DNA of 64,000 nt, taken from Brachypodium distachyon. Lineage: Eukaryota; Streptophyta; Magnoliopsida; Poales; Poaceae. The stretch spans positions 45,779,355 to 45,843,354 of the forward strand of contig NC_016131.3 in assembly GCF_000005505.3 (NCBI RefSeq), in the 5' to 3' direction. Within the stretch, counting starts at the first letter, position 1, and every line of letters begins with the position of its first letter. Below are positions 1 to 11,371 of this stretch, piece after piece. Position numbers and translations under genes: made by a program. The notes below the pieces were generated by a model that ran no database searches, had not been told where the DNA came from, and saw only the letters and a list, made by a program, of their open reading frames with translations.

Positions 1-1
1 T

Positions 2-319
2 ACACAGGGTCCACAGGCACCAGCCTCTGACGAGCGACTGATGGCAAGGGTGGACTCTCTTTGCTGTTTGCTCCAGAAAGATTCAGCACCAACAACCAAG
101 CCAAAGCCTGAGCCAAACGACAGCGAGAGCATTGGCGGGGAGGACTCAGGAGGTTCAGATGATGAATTTAGTTCGGCATCGACAAGGAAAACGGCAGATA
201 CCAGCCAGCCGCCTGGCATGTCTAGAAAGGACTCGTTTGGAGAGCTGCTGATGAACCTGCCTCGCATCGCCTCGATACCACAGTTTCTATTCAAGATTCC
301 AGAGGATTCCGAGAACTGA
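2..319 (+). CDS. 3'-terminal coding exon of an unrecognised gene (partial)
   Basis: The frame is open from the left edge of the window to a TGA at 317-319, so this is the C-terminal part of a protein that starts outside; the internal Met at 41 is not taken as the start. The visible segment (about 105 residues) is hydrophilic and rich in Ser, Asp and Glu, with a K-P-K-P-E-P stretch and an acidic-Ser block. It ends in a more ordered tail, RKDSFGELLMNLPRIASIPQ, followed by FLFKIPEDSEN, which looks like a conserved C-terminal motif. I do not recognise the family and assign no function. No membrane segment or catalytic motif is visible. An AT-rich 3' UTR-like stretch follows to about 590, where a transposon begins. 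Confidence 0.6.
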   Translation, partial: TQGPQAPASDERLMARVDSLCCLLQKDSAPTTKPKPEPNDSESIGGEDSGGSDDEFSSASTRKTADTSQPPGMSRKDSFGELLMNLPRIASIPQFLFKIPEDSEN

Positions 320-599
320 AGCTGCAGGGCTTGCTCCCTTCATCTCCCAGATGAAAGAATTCGTTGTAAAAAAATTTGTACCTGAGCAATAAGTAAGCCC
401 CTTCCCTCGTTTCTGATTCAGCAAGCTGTGCTAGTGTCTCGGTCACCAATGCCCCGCACTGTAAATGTGATCCGGTAGGTTCCTCAGCTGTCTGTATGTC
501 TCAGGATTCGGATGGGTAGTCGGAATGTTCATTGGTTCTTTTAACTTGAGACATGCGATTTCGTTCTGTAAAATCAAGTGTCAAATTGTCTATAATAAT

Positions 600-1167
600 C
601 ATGGTTTTAAATAGCGTGCTATTTTCTCGCTATAGCGGTGCTACGTTTAAGCAATTTTTCTTGCTACGACGTTATTCTCGCTATTAGCACGCTAAATGGC
701 GTTAAACGCTATTTGCTGTAGCGTCGCTAAATTAGCTAAATAATTTAGCGTCCAAAATCCAAATATTACCACGTCGGACTAAAGATCAGGCTCAAAATCT
801 CTCACTATAAGTCTCTCAGACCTAACCGGCTCCACCATGAGAGCGGAGGTGGTAGATCCTCCAACTCATGACCAGCAGCGGGTGAAGACGACTCCTTCCT
901 CCACCTCGCAATAGGCCGCCTTCCCTTCAGCTCACGACCAGAGGCGACGCCTCCAGTGCTTTAATTATGTCTCGTATCTTTGTTTATGTCATGGATTTGG
1001 TCTTGTAAATTATTGAAGAATTTTCTATTACATTGTTATGCTGAAACCTTTAATTTTGGGCAATATTTGATTCATTTTTTTGCAAAATGCTATTTGACAT
1101 GCTATAGCGTCTATAGCATCTCGAGAAGACCGGCGCTAAATGTCATAGCACGCTATTTAAAGCCATG
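600..1167. mobile_element. hAT-like non-autonomous DNA transposon with 8-bp target duplication
   Basis: The ends are inverted repeats of about 25 bp: CATGGTTTTAAATAGCGTGC at 600 matches the reverse complement of the end at 1143-1167 with one early mismatch. The element is flanked by the direct repeat ATAATAAT at 592-599 and 1168-1175. An 8-bp duplication with CA...TG ends fits the hAT superfamily. The inside (568 bp) holds many subterminal TAGCG/CGCTA motifs on both strands, typical of transposase-binding repeats, and a GC-rich central part at about 820-960. No transposase is encoded, so it depends on a partner in trans. A 9-bp Mutator-type duplication (ATAATAATC) is an alternative reading, because the C at 1176 also matches. 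Confidence 0.8.
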
Positions 1168-1175
1168 ATAATAAT

Positions 1176-2337
1176 CTTGTTAATGGTATCAGCAATATAT
1201 CCAGTGGTTTTCAGTTTGACATGAAACCAAAGTTGGTTCCTAAGCAGGAGGTTTGTAGCTTTTTATCTTCTTTTTTTGAGTGTTGCTTGTTGCATAGATA
1301 TTTCAAAAATCCGTTGTTCTTCGTCTTGTTGGTATCTTCTCTTGCTTGGCTGAGCCCGATTAGATTTTTTTCCTTTTCTTTTTTCTCCTTGTTGGTTTGG
1401 GTGGAGTAAACCGCCCCGAGCGGTATCCCATCGACGAGCTTTAGTGGAAATAGTTTTTATTTTTCTTTTCTGCTTTTTTTGTTTTTTATCTCAACTTTTA
1501 ATTTTTTACTTTTGCTTTTATGAACTTTCAAAATATTATTTGAAAAAAAAAAACAGACACATCTTTCGGACCGGAATTCCCATGGTGGGGTGACCCTCCC
1601 CGACACTATGACAACAACGATGAGGTGGGAGAAAATGTGGCTGAGCAGATCTAGGCCGGGACCCGTCGATGAAGCTATGTCTGCTTCCCAATTGATATTG
1701 TGATAACCTTCTGCATTATGAAATATCAACTTTTGTCTTCGACGTCAAGATATTTTTTGTGAACATTCTCCAACTCAATAGAAACAAGGTACTTACCACG
1801 CTTATATTAGTTCTTCTACAACCAATTTATATCATCAACTTTATGCGCTCATTGAATAACTCAACAGCTTTATCTTCCGCAGCCTTACATCATCACTTCC
1901 ATTGATGATTTCAGATATTCCTGCACGATCCTTTCTTGTAGTCACAAAAGAATTAAAAACATGACAATGAAACCATAATCAATCCATTCTACTTCGTATG
2001 AAGCACCAGCAACGCCTATTTTTTTAGTAGGTCATGTAGCACAAAGGAACGAGGAAGATGAATTATATTAACGCTATCTGCAGAATAAAGAAAAACATTT
2101 CATAATGCAAATACATAAATAATTGTATAAAGTATTAAAATAAACAAAAATAGAAGTTGTTTAATAATGCCACTTTATGCGACATGTATGGTCCAATATC
2201 TATAATAATTAGTATAACCATATTCATTAAAAATATAATTTTTCAATAATAGAAGAAATATTAAACGTCATGTCTCACCTCAAAAACTTTTGTGCTCCTC
2301 TATTGATGGTGGTTGACAATCCGTTCGATATCAGCAC
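1176..2337. other. AT-rich spacer, no gene recognised
   Basis: The stretch between the hAT-like element and the HRLI pseudogene has only short open frames with simple-sequence composition (T-rich 1260-1560, AT-rich 2080-2260). No splice-linked coding exon, RNA gene or terminal-repeat element was recognised. Confidence 0.5.
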
Positions 2338-3048
2338 GCGATGCAATTTGGATAAAAGAAGGATAGTTTTGGTTGTAAATAATGGGCCGGCCTGGCCCGG
2401 TTAGTCTGTGATGGCCCTGTCCCGCCAGGCCTTTGGGCTTTTTTCACTGCCCGGTCCGATGGTCATTTCTAATTTGGAGCGGCTGTTGATTCCTCTGAAA
2501 AAAGAGCAGCCTGTCGCGCGCCCCCCCTCGTTGCCTGCCGTCGTGACCGAGGACCAGAGAGAGCCGAATCGAGTACGAAGAAGGCCAGCACGTCGGAATC
2601 GCGGATCATGGGGCTCCTCTCCTTCGTCGGGAGGGTGATCTGCGCGTCCGCCTTCTTCATCTCTGCCTTTCAAGAGTACGTCTGCCCGATCCCTCCCATC
2701 AACCCTAGCCCGCCGCCGTCACTTCCTCCCTCGCCGCCGCCCAAGGCGGCCCGCCGGGAACCTGTGCGGCCTGCTAATGAAGGCGGCGACGAGGATGCGA
2801 TTTATGCTAATCGGCGGTCGTGTAAGATTTACGTTAACTCATCAGGTCAATTTTCAGAATCATTGTCATTTTCTACGGTATATAAATTCATAACTCAATA
2901 TATGTTTTCTCACATATCATATGCACTGTTATCTAAAACATAACGAGATGTCAAGATAACTCATGTATGTCGTTTTTTCCCATCTTCTAGGAAGCACACT
3001 GAAAATCCATATGGTGATTATTACTTTTGTAGAGCCTATAAGCTATAC

Positions 3049-3090
3049 TAGTTGTGTACGCGCGTTTCGCTGCGCAGCTAGCAAGATAAA
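3049..3090 (-). mobile_element. Possible Helitron-like 3' terminus
   Basis: Read on the minus strand, this stretch ends in ...GCTGCGCAGC (a perfect palindrome), then a CG-rich segment, then CAACTAG followed by T. Helitron 3' ends consist of a short hairpin a little upstream of CTRR, inserted before T. The same CAACTAGT ending recurs in the opposite orientation at about 10165. The 5' TC end and the element's extent were not found, so this is a tentative call. Confidence 0.3.
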
Positions 3091-3249
3091 ATTGGTTTTT
3101 GGTTTATGCGACCACAATATTTTTGCTGCGTGTGATGACATAGTCGGACTTAGTTTTTTGTATGAGGAAGCCTGTAAAAGCCAAGCACATCCTGGCAGTA
3201 GCCGTTAAGCACATCGGCGACACGCCATCCTATCAGAGCGATGAATATG

Positions 3250-4520
3250 ATTTCAGTACCGAGTAATAAACCACTAACAATCACAGTTCATGCCCAATGA
3301 AAACTTTTCTTCAATGCCCGGCCTGACATTAGCGTATTTCATTCTATTTGTTTTTACATGATTTCTCTTAGAAAAACTCGCATACTAAAGCAGGGATCTG
3401 ATCAATAGTTCATAAAAATATATGCATAAAAAGAATATGCCTAGTAAGTGCAGATCAGTCAGATGATGTTTGTTTAGACTTCAAGAGGCGGCGAGGTCTA
3501 CTACAATGACATCTGATCATAGAAATCAGACTTCGTTCTCTCAAATACCGGAATCAGCACGTGCTACAGAAATCTGACATATCTCATCATCAATCATTTG
3601 TCTATATGAACAAGATGTGGGAGTGGGTTGATTAATAACTTGGCCGACGATGCCAGAACCAACATCCTACGCACTCTCCAACTTCAGTGCTAATCTTTCT
3701 ACTGTGACCTGGATAGATCATTGTATCATTCTGTTATAAAAAGACATCCTCCCCTACATATGAAACTTGATTAACTGATGTGAGTATGTGCACAATACTC
3801 TCATCCTATCGCCGTGAGGAGCAAATCACAAACAAAGCTAGATGTTTTAATAAATAATGATTACTCTGGTGGAGGACTTCTACCCTATTAAAAAGAATGT
3901 GAGGCCTGATCTCAAAATAATCTTATCTTCCACTTGGAGAGAGTTTTTCCTCTTAGCATCATTCTCTCTTCCATCAAGAACATCCAAAAGCTACACGATA
4001 TTTTAGTTAAGACCCAAATTAAAGCAATTCCTCGACATACTTCCACACATGAACACACCCCATCCAATAAGAAATATATGCTCAGTGCAGTGAATATGAG
4101 ATATGAGAAATTTATTCTGCTAAGTGATATGCGCTACTTAGTATGCAGGATGTTATTAAAGTATACATTTATGGGAACTTAATTTTATAAATGTTAGCTA
4201 AATGCTTATAATTTCATATCCACTTCCAATTATAGCCATTAACAATTGGTCTTTGTACACCACTTGAAAGCTTAAGACTCAATCTGCTTACAAAATTCTG
4301 CAAGGCGTGGATAATCGACAGCCTACAATTCTGATGGAACAAATATGCTTATTCAACAAAGATACATTAATTAAGTGTGCAATTATGTAGGAAACAAGCA
4401 GCACAGTAAGATAAACTATAAGTGAGTAGAAAAGAGACAAGGCATTCTATGGATATCCAGGGAATTAAAAGTTGATTCTCGATCTATGTAAATTATTCAA
4501 CACAATAAGTCAGTTAAGTT
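3250..4520. other. Intron/spacer sequence inside the HRLI remnant, nothing recognised
   Basis: AT-rich sequence lying between HRLI exons 1 and 2. Open frames are short and lack recognisable motifs. No terminal inverted repeats with convincing target duplications were found in this part. Confidence 0.4.
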
Positions 4521-4535
4521 GATTGTCTTATCTCT

Positions 4536-5289
4536 AAGAGTTCTTTTACGATACCCCGGATTTAATATGAACCGTTCATTTGTCTTAATCCAGTGGCCAG
4601 TATTATCTGGTACCCCATCATTAGCCTCACGGAGTGCCGATAAAAAAATATTGGAGTACCATGAATTGCAGGGCAAAATAGTAACTGCGTGTCGGTGTTG
4701 GTGCTCAGTGAGCGTTAAAAAAAATGGGATCATGCTTTGCAATTAGAAAAAAGTGAGACACAGATGTTGCTGCGCCGGTGGGCGATTAGAGCGCCATGCC
4801 AGCGGTCGGACGAACAGACGGAGCGAAGTGGACGAAGCCGCCGCCTGCCGTGCCGGACAGCGGACGAACAGATGGAGCAACTCAGCGCCACCCCGCGATG
4901 ATGCAGCTACTGCAATCGATGTGTTGATTAATCATGCATGCACGCATATGGATTTTGATGAATGGATTTATCTCTCTCTCCTTCTCTCCTAAAGACTTGT
5001 TGATTAATCACTTGACGTTCCAAGTGATTCATGCATCTTATCCAGATAAATTGATCGGGTCCCTCCAACTCTAAAGTGATTCACGGGTGTTCTTTATGGC
5101 CGCTAAAATTTAATTAATCACTTGATGATTCGTTCATGGATCGGGAGGGACAGCCGCCACTTGGGCCGGCCCAGATCAACAATTTTTTTCCTTTGAAAAA
5201 ATGTCTAATTTGCTCTTTAATATGGACCGTGAGATTTGTTCGGTACTCCATATAAGTTTTTGGAGTACCGGGATACCGTAAAAATCCTC
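4536..5289. mobile_element. Possible non-autonomous DNA transposon with imperfect terminal inverted repeats
   Basis: The left end (4541-4560, containing TTTTACGATACCCCGG) matches the reverse complement of the right end (5266-5286, CCGGGATACCGTAAAAA) at about three quarters of positions. The hexamer ATCTCT flanks both sides (4530-4535 and 5290-5295) and could be the target duplication. The inside carries further copies of TGGAGTACC/GGTACTCC and a GC-rich stretch (4755-4900) without a recognisable gene. Superfamily is not assigned. Confidence 0.4.
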
Positions 5290-5366
5290 ATCTCTGAAAC
5301 CTCAGTGTTCTCAAACCAATTGGTTGTCTTATCTCTGAAACCTCAGTGTTCTGAACCAATTGGAGT
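5290..5366. repeat. 41-bp direct tandem repeat, about two copies
   Basis: The block beginning ATCTCTGAAACCTCAGTGTT starts at 5290 and again at 5331, with one short indel. The phrase TTGTCTTATCTCT preceding the second copy also occurs left of the neighbouring transposon candidate (about 4522-4535), so the transposon may have inserted into an older repeat unit. Confidence 0.75.
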
Positions 5367-8300
5367 AACAATAAATTAGGAAATAACATATGTCATATGA
5401 GTTAAGAGTCTTTGTACACCAATTGGAGTCATCAATTACTTCAAAATAATCAGCTATTTGATGCAAACCTAGAAACCCTGATCCAGATTATCTTTGTCAT
5501 TGAGTAGATAACTCAGCATAGAACTAATACTAATATAATGTATCTAGTAGACGAATTCAATGTCAATCTTTCAATGGAATAGTGGATATTTGCACCGTAC
5601 AGGAGAGGCATACATACAAAAAAGCATTTGTTAGAATCTTTCAAAAGTGAGCTGGTAACCAATGATAATCATAAAGTCACAAACTTCAGAAAGGGATTGA
5701 ATAGACAGTACATGACGGACTTACAACAGCAACCGTGATGCAAAAGTATAGTTTCCTCCTTGTATGCAAAATGAAATGAAACTAAACCGCAGCTGCCATA
5801 ATACAGATAGTAGTAGACAACTTGAGAACATGTTTAAATTCCAACCTAACAAAACAAATAAGCTTCATTACATATAATATGAATTTCACGACCTGCTGCT
5901 GACGCAAACTTAAAAAAACGCGCTTTGCTGGACCGTGAACAGCAGTGCTTCCCTATAAAATGGGCAGGTAAAAGTATATCAAGGTGTCTATTTTTCTGAT
6001 TATCGAGGTGTTCATAATCACCTAAGCATTTTTACGGCCCAACAAGTAGTCAGGAGCAGATAACCGAAGAAATGCTTGGTCTCAGACCAGGTTGCAATGC
6101 TATTTGTTGTCATGGCCATCTCAATGGGGCCTCTGCAGGTTGCTTTCCGATAGTGAACACCTAGTTGATAAATAATTGCAGTGCCTACCCTTTTTGCTTG
6201 CAGCAACACTGTCTGCGTGTTCTGCCACGTTACCAAACAACAGATAGGACAATTGTATTGCTTGGAACTGGAAATAATGCATGGCTAAAACTAAAGATCA
6301 TTCAGCAAGCAATCAAATATGTTTATGTGTTTGTTTGCATACCAGTCTGCCTATCACAAAATATCTCTATTCAAAATATTCAGCATGAGGTTAGGTGCTT
6401 TAAGTTACAGAAATCTCTTTATGTATTTGTGTTTCCTAGAGAATTGCGTATTTTCACTGGCAATTAATTAAGTAATTTTCACAAAAAAAAATTATGTAAT
6501 AACATGTCAGCCCACAAACTGTTAATAAAATGGATAATGCATATCTTCCTTTCTTGTCTGGCATTTAGATCAGTTATGCATGCACGGAGTTTATTTATGA
6601 AGATAATGGACATAATGGTGACTGGCCTATTTTATCTTATAAGCCTTTTTATCTCTGAATGCAATCTTCAATCGATGTGCATCAGATATTCTACTTAAGT
6701 AGTCAATTAATCAAACACATCAATCAGTTGAAGGCACTAAAAAAATTCAACACCACTATATCACCTTGCAGATCTGGGATAATAGACCTAGTCATTTCAA
6801 TTTATTTTCTGACCAAAATGCTTCAATTATTTTCGGTCTGGAATATTTTGCTTTTATGGTACCTATGCTATTGTCCTAGAAACTGAGCAATTATGTGAGA
6901 CTGACGGACGCAACTGTAAATTAAAGAATAGTACAGATATATGCAAACTAAAGTACATGGTTCATGGTGCGCCGCCGCTAAAGAAAGAACGGAGAGTTTT
7001 TAGATTTAGGTCAAGAAAGGAGAGGTTATGAGGGGCTCAGGGGCCATCTGTCAAGTGAGTTTGGAGCTTTGGCGGGCTCTTTTCCCGCCATTGATGGCTC
7101 TGGCGGGAAAACACTTTTTGGGATCGAAATTGGTGAAATTATCTGTCTGAGACATATATTTTTTGGGGCCCACTGAAATTACTGAACACTGATTTTTTTT
7201 CCATGTGCAGGAATGCCGAGTTTCGATCTGGTAGTGCTCCTGGTAGTGGACCAGCAGCAAAGTTTTTGGAGCTAAGTTCTACCGCTTCGTCAAACAGATG
7301 TCCACCAACACTGGAATGGATGTGCCACACGTCCATGTATGGATATTTTCCTTATCTTATCTTTTTGAAAAAGCCATCCTGCTAGTTCCTAGCTCTGATC
7401 GGATGTCTATTTTATCCGTTTAAAGATCAAGGTCATGATGGTAACTACCATGCACATTAGAGCCTTTGCTGGTCTTATGTTCATTTTCTACAGGTCTTTC
7501 GGAACTTTTCTATTGGTGAGGTTGACTTCTCAGAATTCAATTAAAAGGAGAAAATACATTTGCAATACTATTTTAGTACTTTTATAAAGACATGCATGTT
7601 GCATTAGGTTATGAAATGTTTTTATCTATCCATTTTATTGGTTGTAATTTACCACTTCATCTATTATTGTTGCTTCAACGTGTGGTCTTTGTAAATTTAC
7701 TTCTGCAATATTTTGTCCTAATATTTAAAGATGAAAACTTTAAATATTTTAAACTTCCTAAAAAATCCCAAATTTAGTGTCAGGTTGTCATTATAACTTA
7801 CCAACATAATACACCCATATCATGGGCGAAAGACAAGAATATGTTGAGGTAAAGCAAATTCGTATAACATAAATATAACATTCAATATTTATTTTATGAT
7901 TACAAAAAAATATTTTCATGTGTTTGGTTTCTATTTTTTTTAATAATTCTTATACCGTTTTGTTTTTTAACATTTCATATTTCAACAGTTTTCACGCAAA
8001 TATAATCTCGCATCACATAGAAGTATCGTCAAATGCACATGGAGGTCGATTATCAAGTTAGATCTTTATAAAAGTAAATATATAGTTATATTTTTTTTTG
8101 AAATATCTTCATACTTACGTAGTTAACAAAATAGATATTCGGTTTGGTATACCTAAGTCGCATGATTTTTAGTTGGGTCATTAGATTGAGCTTAATATTG
8201 CTTTTGAGCAGTTCTTGTGCACAACTTCAGGTTGTGACTTGAGCAGGCAAGTCTTGCTGAGACTGATCCTGCAAAGAAATTTTCTAAACACAAATGCTTA

Positions 8301-8964
8301 CTATGGTTTAGCACTCGTGGTTGTAGAGGTGTCGACACTAACCCCAGTGCAAATGTTTATATACCAATACAAGTGCATAAGGTGATTAGTGATCACTCAG
8401 CATGTAATTCCATATTATTAGACATGTACGCATGATAGTACTAGTCTTCTGCAGGTAGCAATGACACTGTAACTATTCAGCAATATATGCTTGTAGCAAT
8501 CCTTATCTGAGAGCTCTGTCTGGTCAGCGAATGAAGCAAACTATCAAGGTCAAAGGCACCAGGTTTGCATGCTTCTGATCTTGAGACCTACAGGTTCCTC
8601 GCTTCAAGTACTCCTTTCCCCACTCATCTAGTAGACAAGATAATTACATGAAGATCGGATTTCTCCCAATTCATTCAAAGCCGGTAAAAATCACAAAACA
8701 AATCCAAAACCTTGAATCCGCCATCAAGAAAGGCAGTTGACAATCAAGGAGCAAGTGTCGCGAGATCTGCTGTCGAGGAGGACAGCTGCCAATCGAGGAG
8801 TATGGCCCATCCATGCTCGCCAATCATCATCGGAGAGCGCCACCAGATGGCGCCGTCGTCCACCGCTGATCATAGGAGGTGCCCACGCTATGACCCTCGC
8901 TCCCCCTTGCCGCTGGTACTTTGTTGCCGGCATGGAAGAGGTTTCATGAATCTATTACTATCTA

Positions 8965-9038
8965 CTCTCTCAGTTTCTAAATACTTGTCATTGTTTTAGT
9001 GCAACACTTTTCGCTGTTTTAGCGCAAGACGGATGGAG
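8965..9038. mobile_element. Short, decayed Stowaway-like MITE
   Basis: The left end CTCTCTCAGTTTCTAAATAC and the right end CAAGACGGATGGAG resemble Stowaway/Mariner MITE termini and are flanked by TA at 8963-8964 and 9039-9040. The element is only 74 bp, so the inside is probably deleted. Confidence 0.5.
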
Positions 9039-9040
9039 TA

Positions 9041-10165
9041 TTAAATTGCAGGTGGTGGTGAAGACCGTCACCCCGTGGCCCAAAATCCCGATCTCTTTGT
9101 CGCCCTCCCCTCTCTCCCACTTCCTCACATTCCATCCAAGTCAAACACAAATTCCCCCATCCCTATCTCCTCACGTCCCATCTCTAACACGAACTCAAGC
9201 AATGCGATCCAAATCCAAATCCCCGATCTCTTCCTCGCCCCGCCTCCTCCTCACACACCCGCCCCGATCCGCCGCCTCCTCGCACACGGCACTCGCCACG
9301 ATCCGCCTCATCACCGATCGTAGCACCCCGTCCCCCACTTCGGATCCAAATCAAGAGAGCGAGAGAACCGAATCTCGCCATGGCCATGCTACTCCTCCAT
9401 CTCCCCATCTTCGTCCCGACCGACTCCGCTCTGGCTGCCACAATTTTGCTATGGCCGCTGCTACTCCTCCCATCGACGGCCGGTGGCTCTGCATGTCATC
9501 GACGGCAGCCTCGAGCCCACCGAGCTGTAACAGCAGCATCATGCTAGTGCCACCTGCACACGAGCCCAGAACTCCTTGCCGGCGCAACATTGACCATTAG
9601 GGCGGAGGACGAAGTAGAGCAAGGTTGGATTTTTGCCTCGGTTACGAGTCGGGGGAGATTCATAAATCGGAAAAATTAAGGAGACGAAACGTAAAACTGA
9701 AAGTCAGACTCGGTTTGTGGGGTGATGAGAAATAATTCGGATGTTTCAATTTTAGGAGAAACATTCGGACAAACAGAGAATCGAATGCGAGATCAACAAG
9801 CGCTGGCGGTTGGCACTGGATTCCATCATGCGTGGCGAGGGAGACGAGGCTGGGGCGATTGGCATGAAGATGGGCCTGAAAAAAAATGGGACGATTGGCA
9901 GGAAGATGGACCAGAAAAAAAGGTACTGACCAGGAAGAAAAAGGAAAAAAAATGAAAAGAGAGAGGTGGGCTGCAGCCCAGGAGGAAAAAGGGAGAAGAG
10001 AGAAAATGAAAAAATATATGATAAAGAACCAGCGAATAGCGATGCGGAATGAATATACAAAGAGAAAATGAAAATAGTGGGCATATTTTTTCTGTACGTT
10101 AGCATGTTTTGTACTTACATTTTATTAGTTCTCCCCCTTAGCAACGCACGGGTTTTCAACTAGTT
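9041..10165 (+). mobile_element. Possible Helitron-like segment with captured GC-rich sequence
   Basis: The right boundary, GCAACGCACGGGTTTTCAAC followed by TAGT (10141-10164), has the CTAG-T ending expected for a Helitron 3' end, and the same terminal phrase recurs inverted near 3050. To its left lies a C/T-rich then GC-rich stretch (9050-9600) with overlapping open frames on both strands, which looks like a captured fragment of a gene's 5' region, and a purine-rich tract (9880-10070). The 5' end was not identified and no Rep/helicase is present, so the left coordinate is only where the unusual sequence begins. Confidence 0.3.
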
Positions 10166-10195
10166 AAATATAGTGCACAAGTCCATAAATTTATA

Positions 10196-10307
10196 CTCTC
10201 TCCGTCCCCTATTAAGTGACTTTCTATTACATGTATCTAGACGCTTTTAGACATAGATATATCCATATTTGAGCAAATTTGAGTCACTTAATATGGGACG
10301 GAGAGAG
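10196..10307. mobile_element. Stowaway MITE
   Basis: A 112-bp element with inverted ends CTCTCTCCGTCCCCTATTAA and TTAATATGGGACGGAGAGAG, flanked by TA at 10194-10195 and 10308-10309. This is the classic Tc1/Mariner-derived Stowaway structure of grasses. It is non-coding. Confidence 0.9.
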
Positions 10308-10747
10308 TACATGTTTAGTTAATTAACCCGTAGCAGCACACAAGCCAATTTTGCTACTCCATATGGGCAAACTTTGTCTCACAAACCAAACATGCCTAAG
10401 GTTTCTATGGGGGTCCTTTTGAGTGGAAGTGATATCTTGATTCCGAGTTGAGACGCGAGATGTGATGGTGCATGCTAGATTTTTGACCGAAATAAATGGG
10501 CATGTTTATTGTGTTCATTACAGACTGCAAATTTTATTCATTAGGGATGACAATTTGTGTGCATTAGAGACGACATGAGAGATAGAGTTTGTGTGGCGTC
10601 GTTTTAAAGTATGACGACATAGTTATTTTTGTTCATTAGAGGCGGTAATTTGTGCTAATTAGGAATGCTAAATTGTGCCAAGATTTTGACATATTTCTTA
10701 AGCCCGTGAAGTCCCATGGTCCATGTCCTGAAGTTCCCGTTATTCTG

Positions 10748-11371
10748 TTTGGGACTCATACAAAAGGAGCTGGACTCACATGTGACAAATCTAACGTGGC
10801 ACAAGCTGATGCTAACATAGTAAGGACTATCATGCTGCTATGATGCAGGCTGTTTGGGACTGATATAAAAGGTGCTGGACTCACGTTGCGGAGATTCGTG
10901 CCGGAACGTCCACTTTACATTTTAAAGAAAGGGTACAAAAACATATTTATTCCGAATCAGACGGAGAAATGCACTGGAGTACTGATGTTTATCATGCGCC
11001 CGAATATCAATATGGTAATCCTCGTCGATTACCAAAAACAAGTCATTTATGGATATTGTCAGTAAGTATGTGCAGATCCAGTATAGGGTCTTTTTCACTC
11101 CACCTAACTAGCTTTCCAAGCCAGACGCGTTATTTCCGCCTTGGGTAAGTGAAGAGATGAAGTCCTTGGGTAAGTGAAGAGATGAAGTCCTCTTCTTCAC
11201 AGTGAAAGTAGCTCAAGCGGAAAGCAAGCAACTACACAGGATCACCAAAACGTTGTTTTTGTGCCTATGTTCACACTTCGTTCCTGCTCAATGTGACAAA
11301 CCTAACATGGCACAAGCTGATGCTAACATAGTAAGGACTATCTGACGCAGCATGGTCTGCTGCTATGATAC
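10748..11371. repeat. Locally duplicated non-coding segments
   Basis: A phrase around 10788-10833, containing GGCACAAGCTGATGCTAACA, recurs at about 11291-11341. A second phrase beginning TGTTTGGGACT (10748) recurs about 103 bp later at 10851. A perfect 25-bp tandem pair, TTGGGTAAGTGAAGAGATGA plus GTCC, lies at 11141-11190. There is no coding potential; the pattern suggests repeated local duplication within an old repeat. Confidence 0.6.

Larger units (their letters stand above)
2608..7515 (+). pseudogene. HR-like lesion-inducing protein (HRLI) gene, broken
   Basis: Three exon remnants match the plant HRLI/SURF4-like membrane protein family. Exon 1 (2608-2675) encodes MGLLSFVGRVICASAFFISA-FQE. 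Exon 2 (7211-7336) encodes ...GPAAKFLE and, after a frame change, KFYRFVKQMSTNTGMDVPHV. Exon 3 (7426-7515) encodes IK...TTMHIRAFAGLMFIFYRSFG-TFLL, the hydrophobic core. All borders have GT/AG. One base is missing near 7272: restoring it gives 68 + 127 nt before exon 3, exactly in phase. As written the frame shifts and terminates. Intron 1 is swollen to about 4.5 kb and holds repeats, and the family's C-terminal exons (the cytosolic tail after the last membrane segments) were not found downstream. Family members are implicated in cell death responses; this copy is inferred to be non-functional. A sequencing error could explain the 1-base gap but not the missing 3' part. Confidence 0.75.

Noticed and set aside
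9046..9600. 184-codon open frame as a protein-coding gene
   Set aside because: Pro/Ser-rich low-complexity translation, overlapping open frames on the other strand, no splice partners; treated as captured or repeat sequence.
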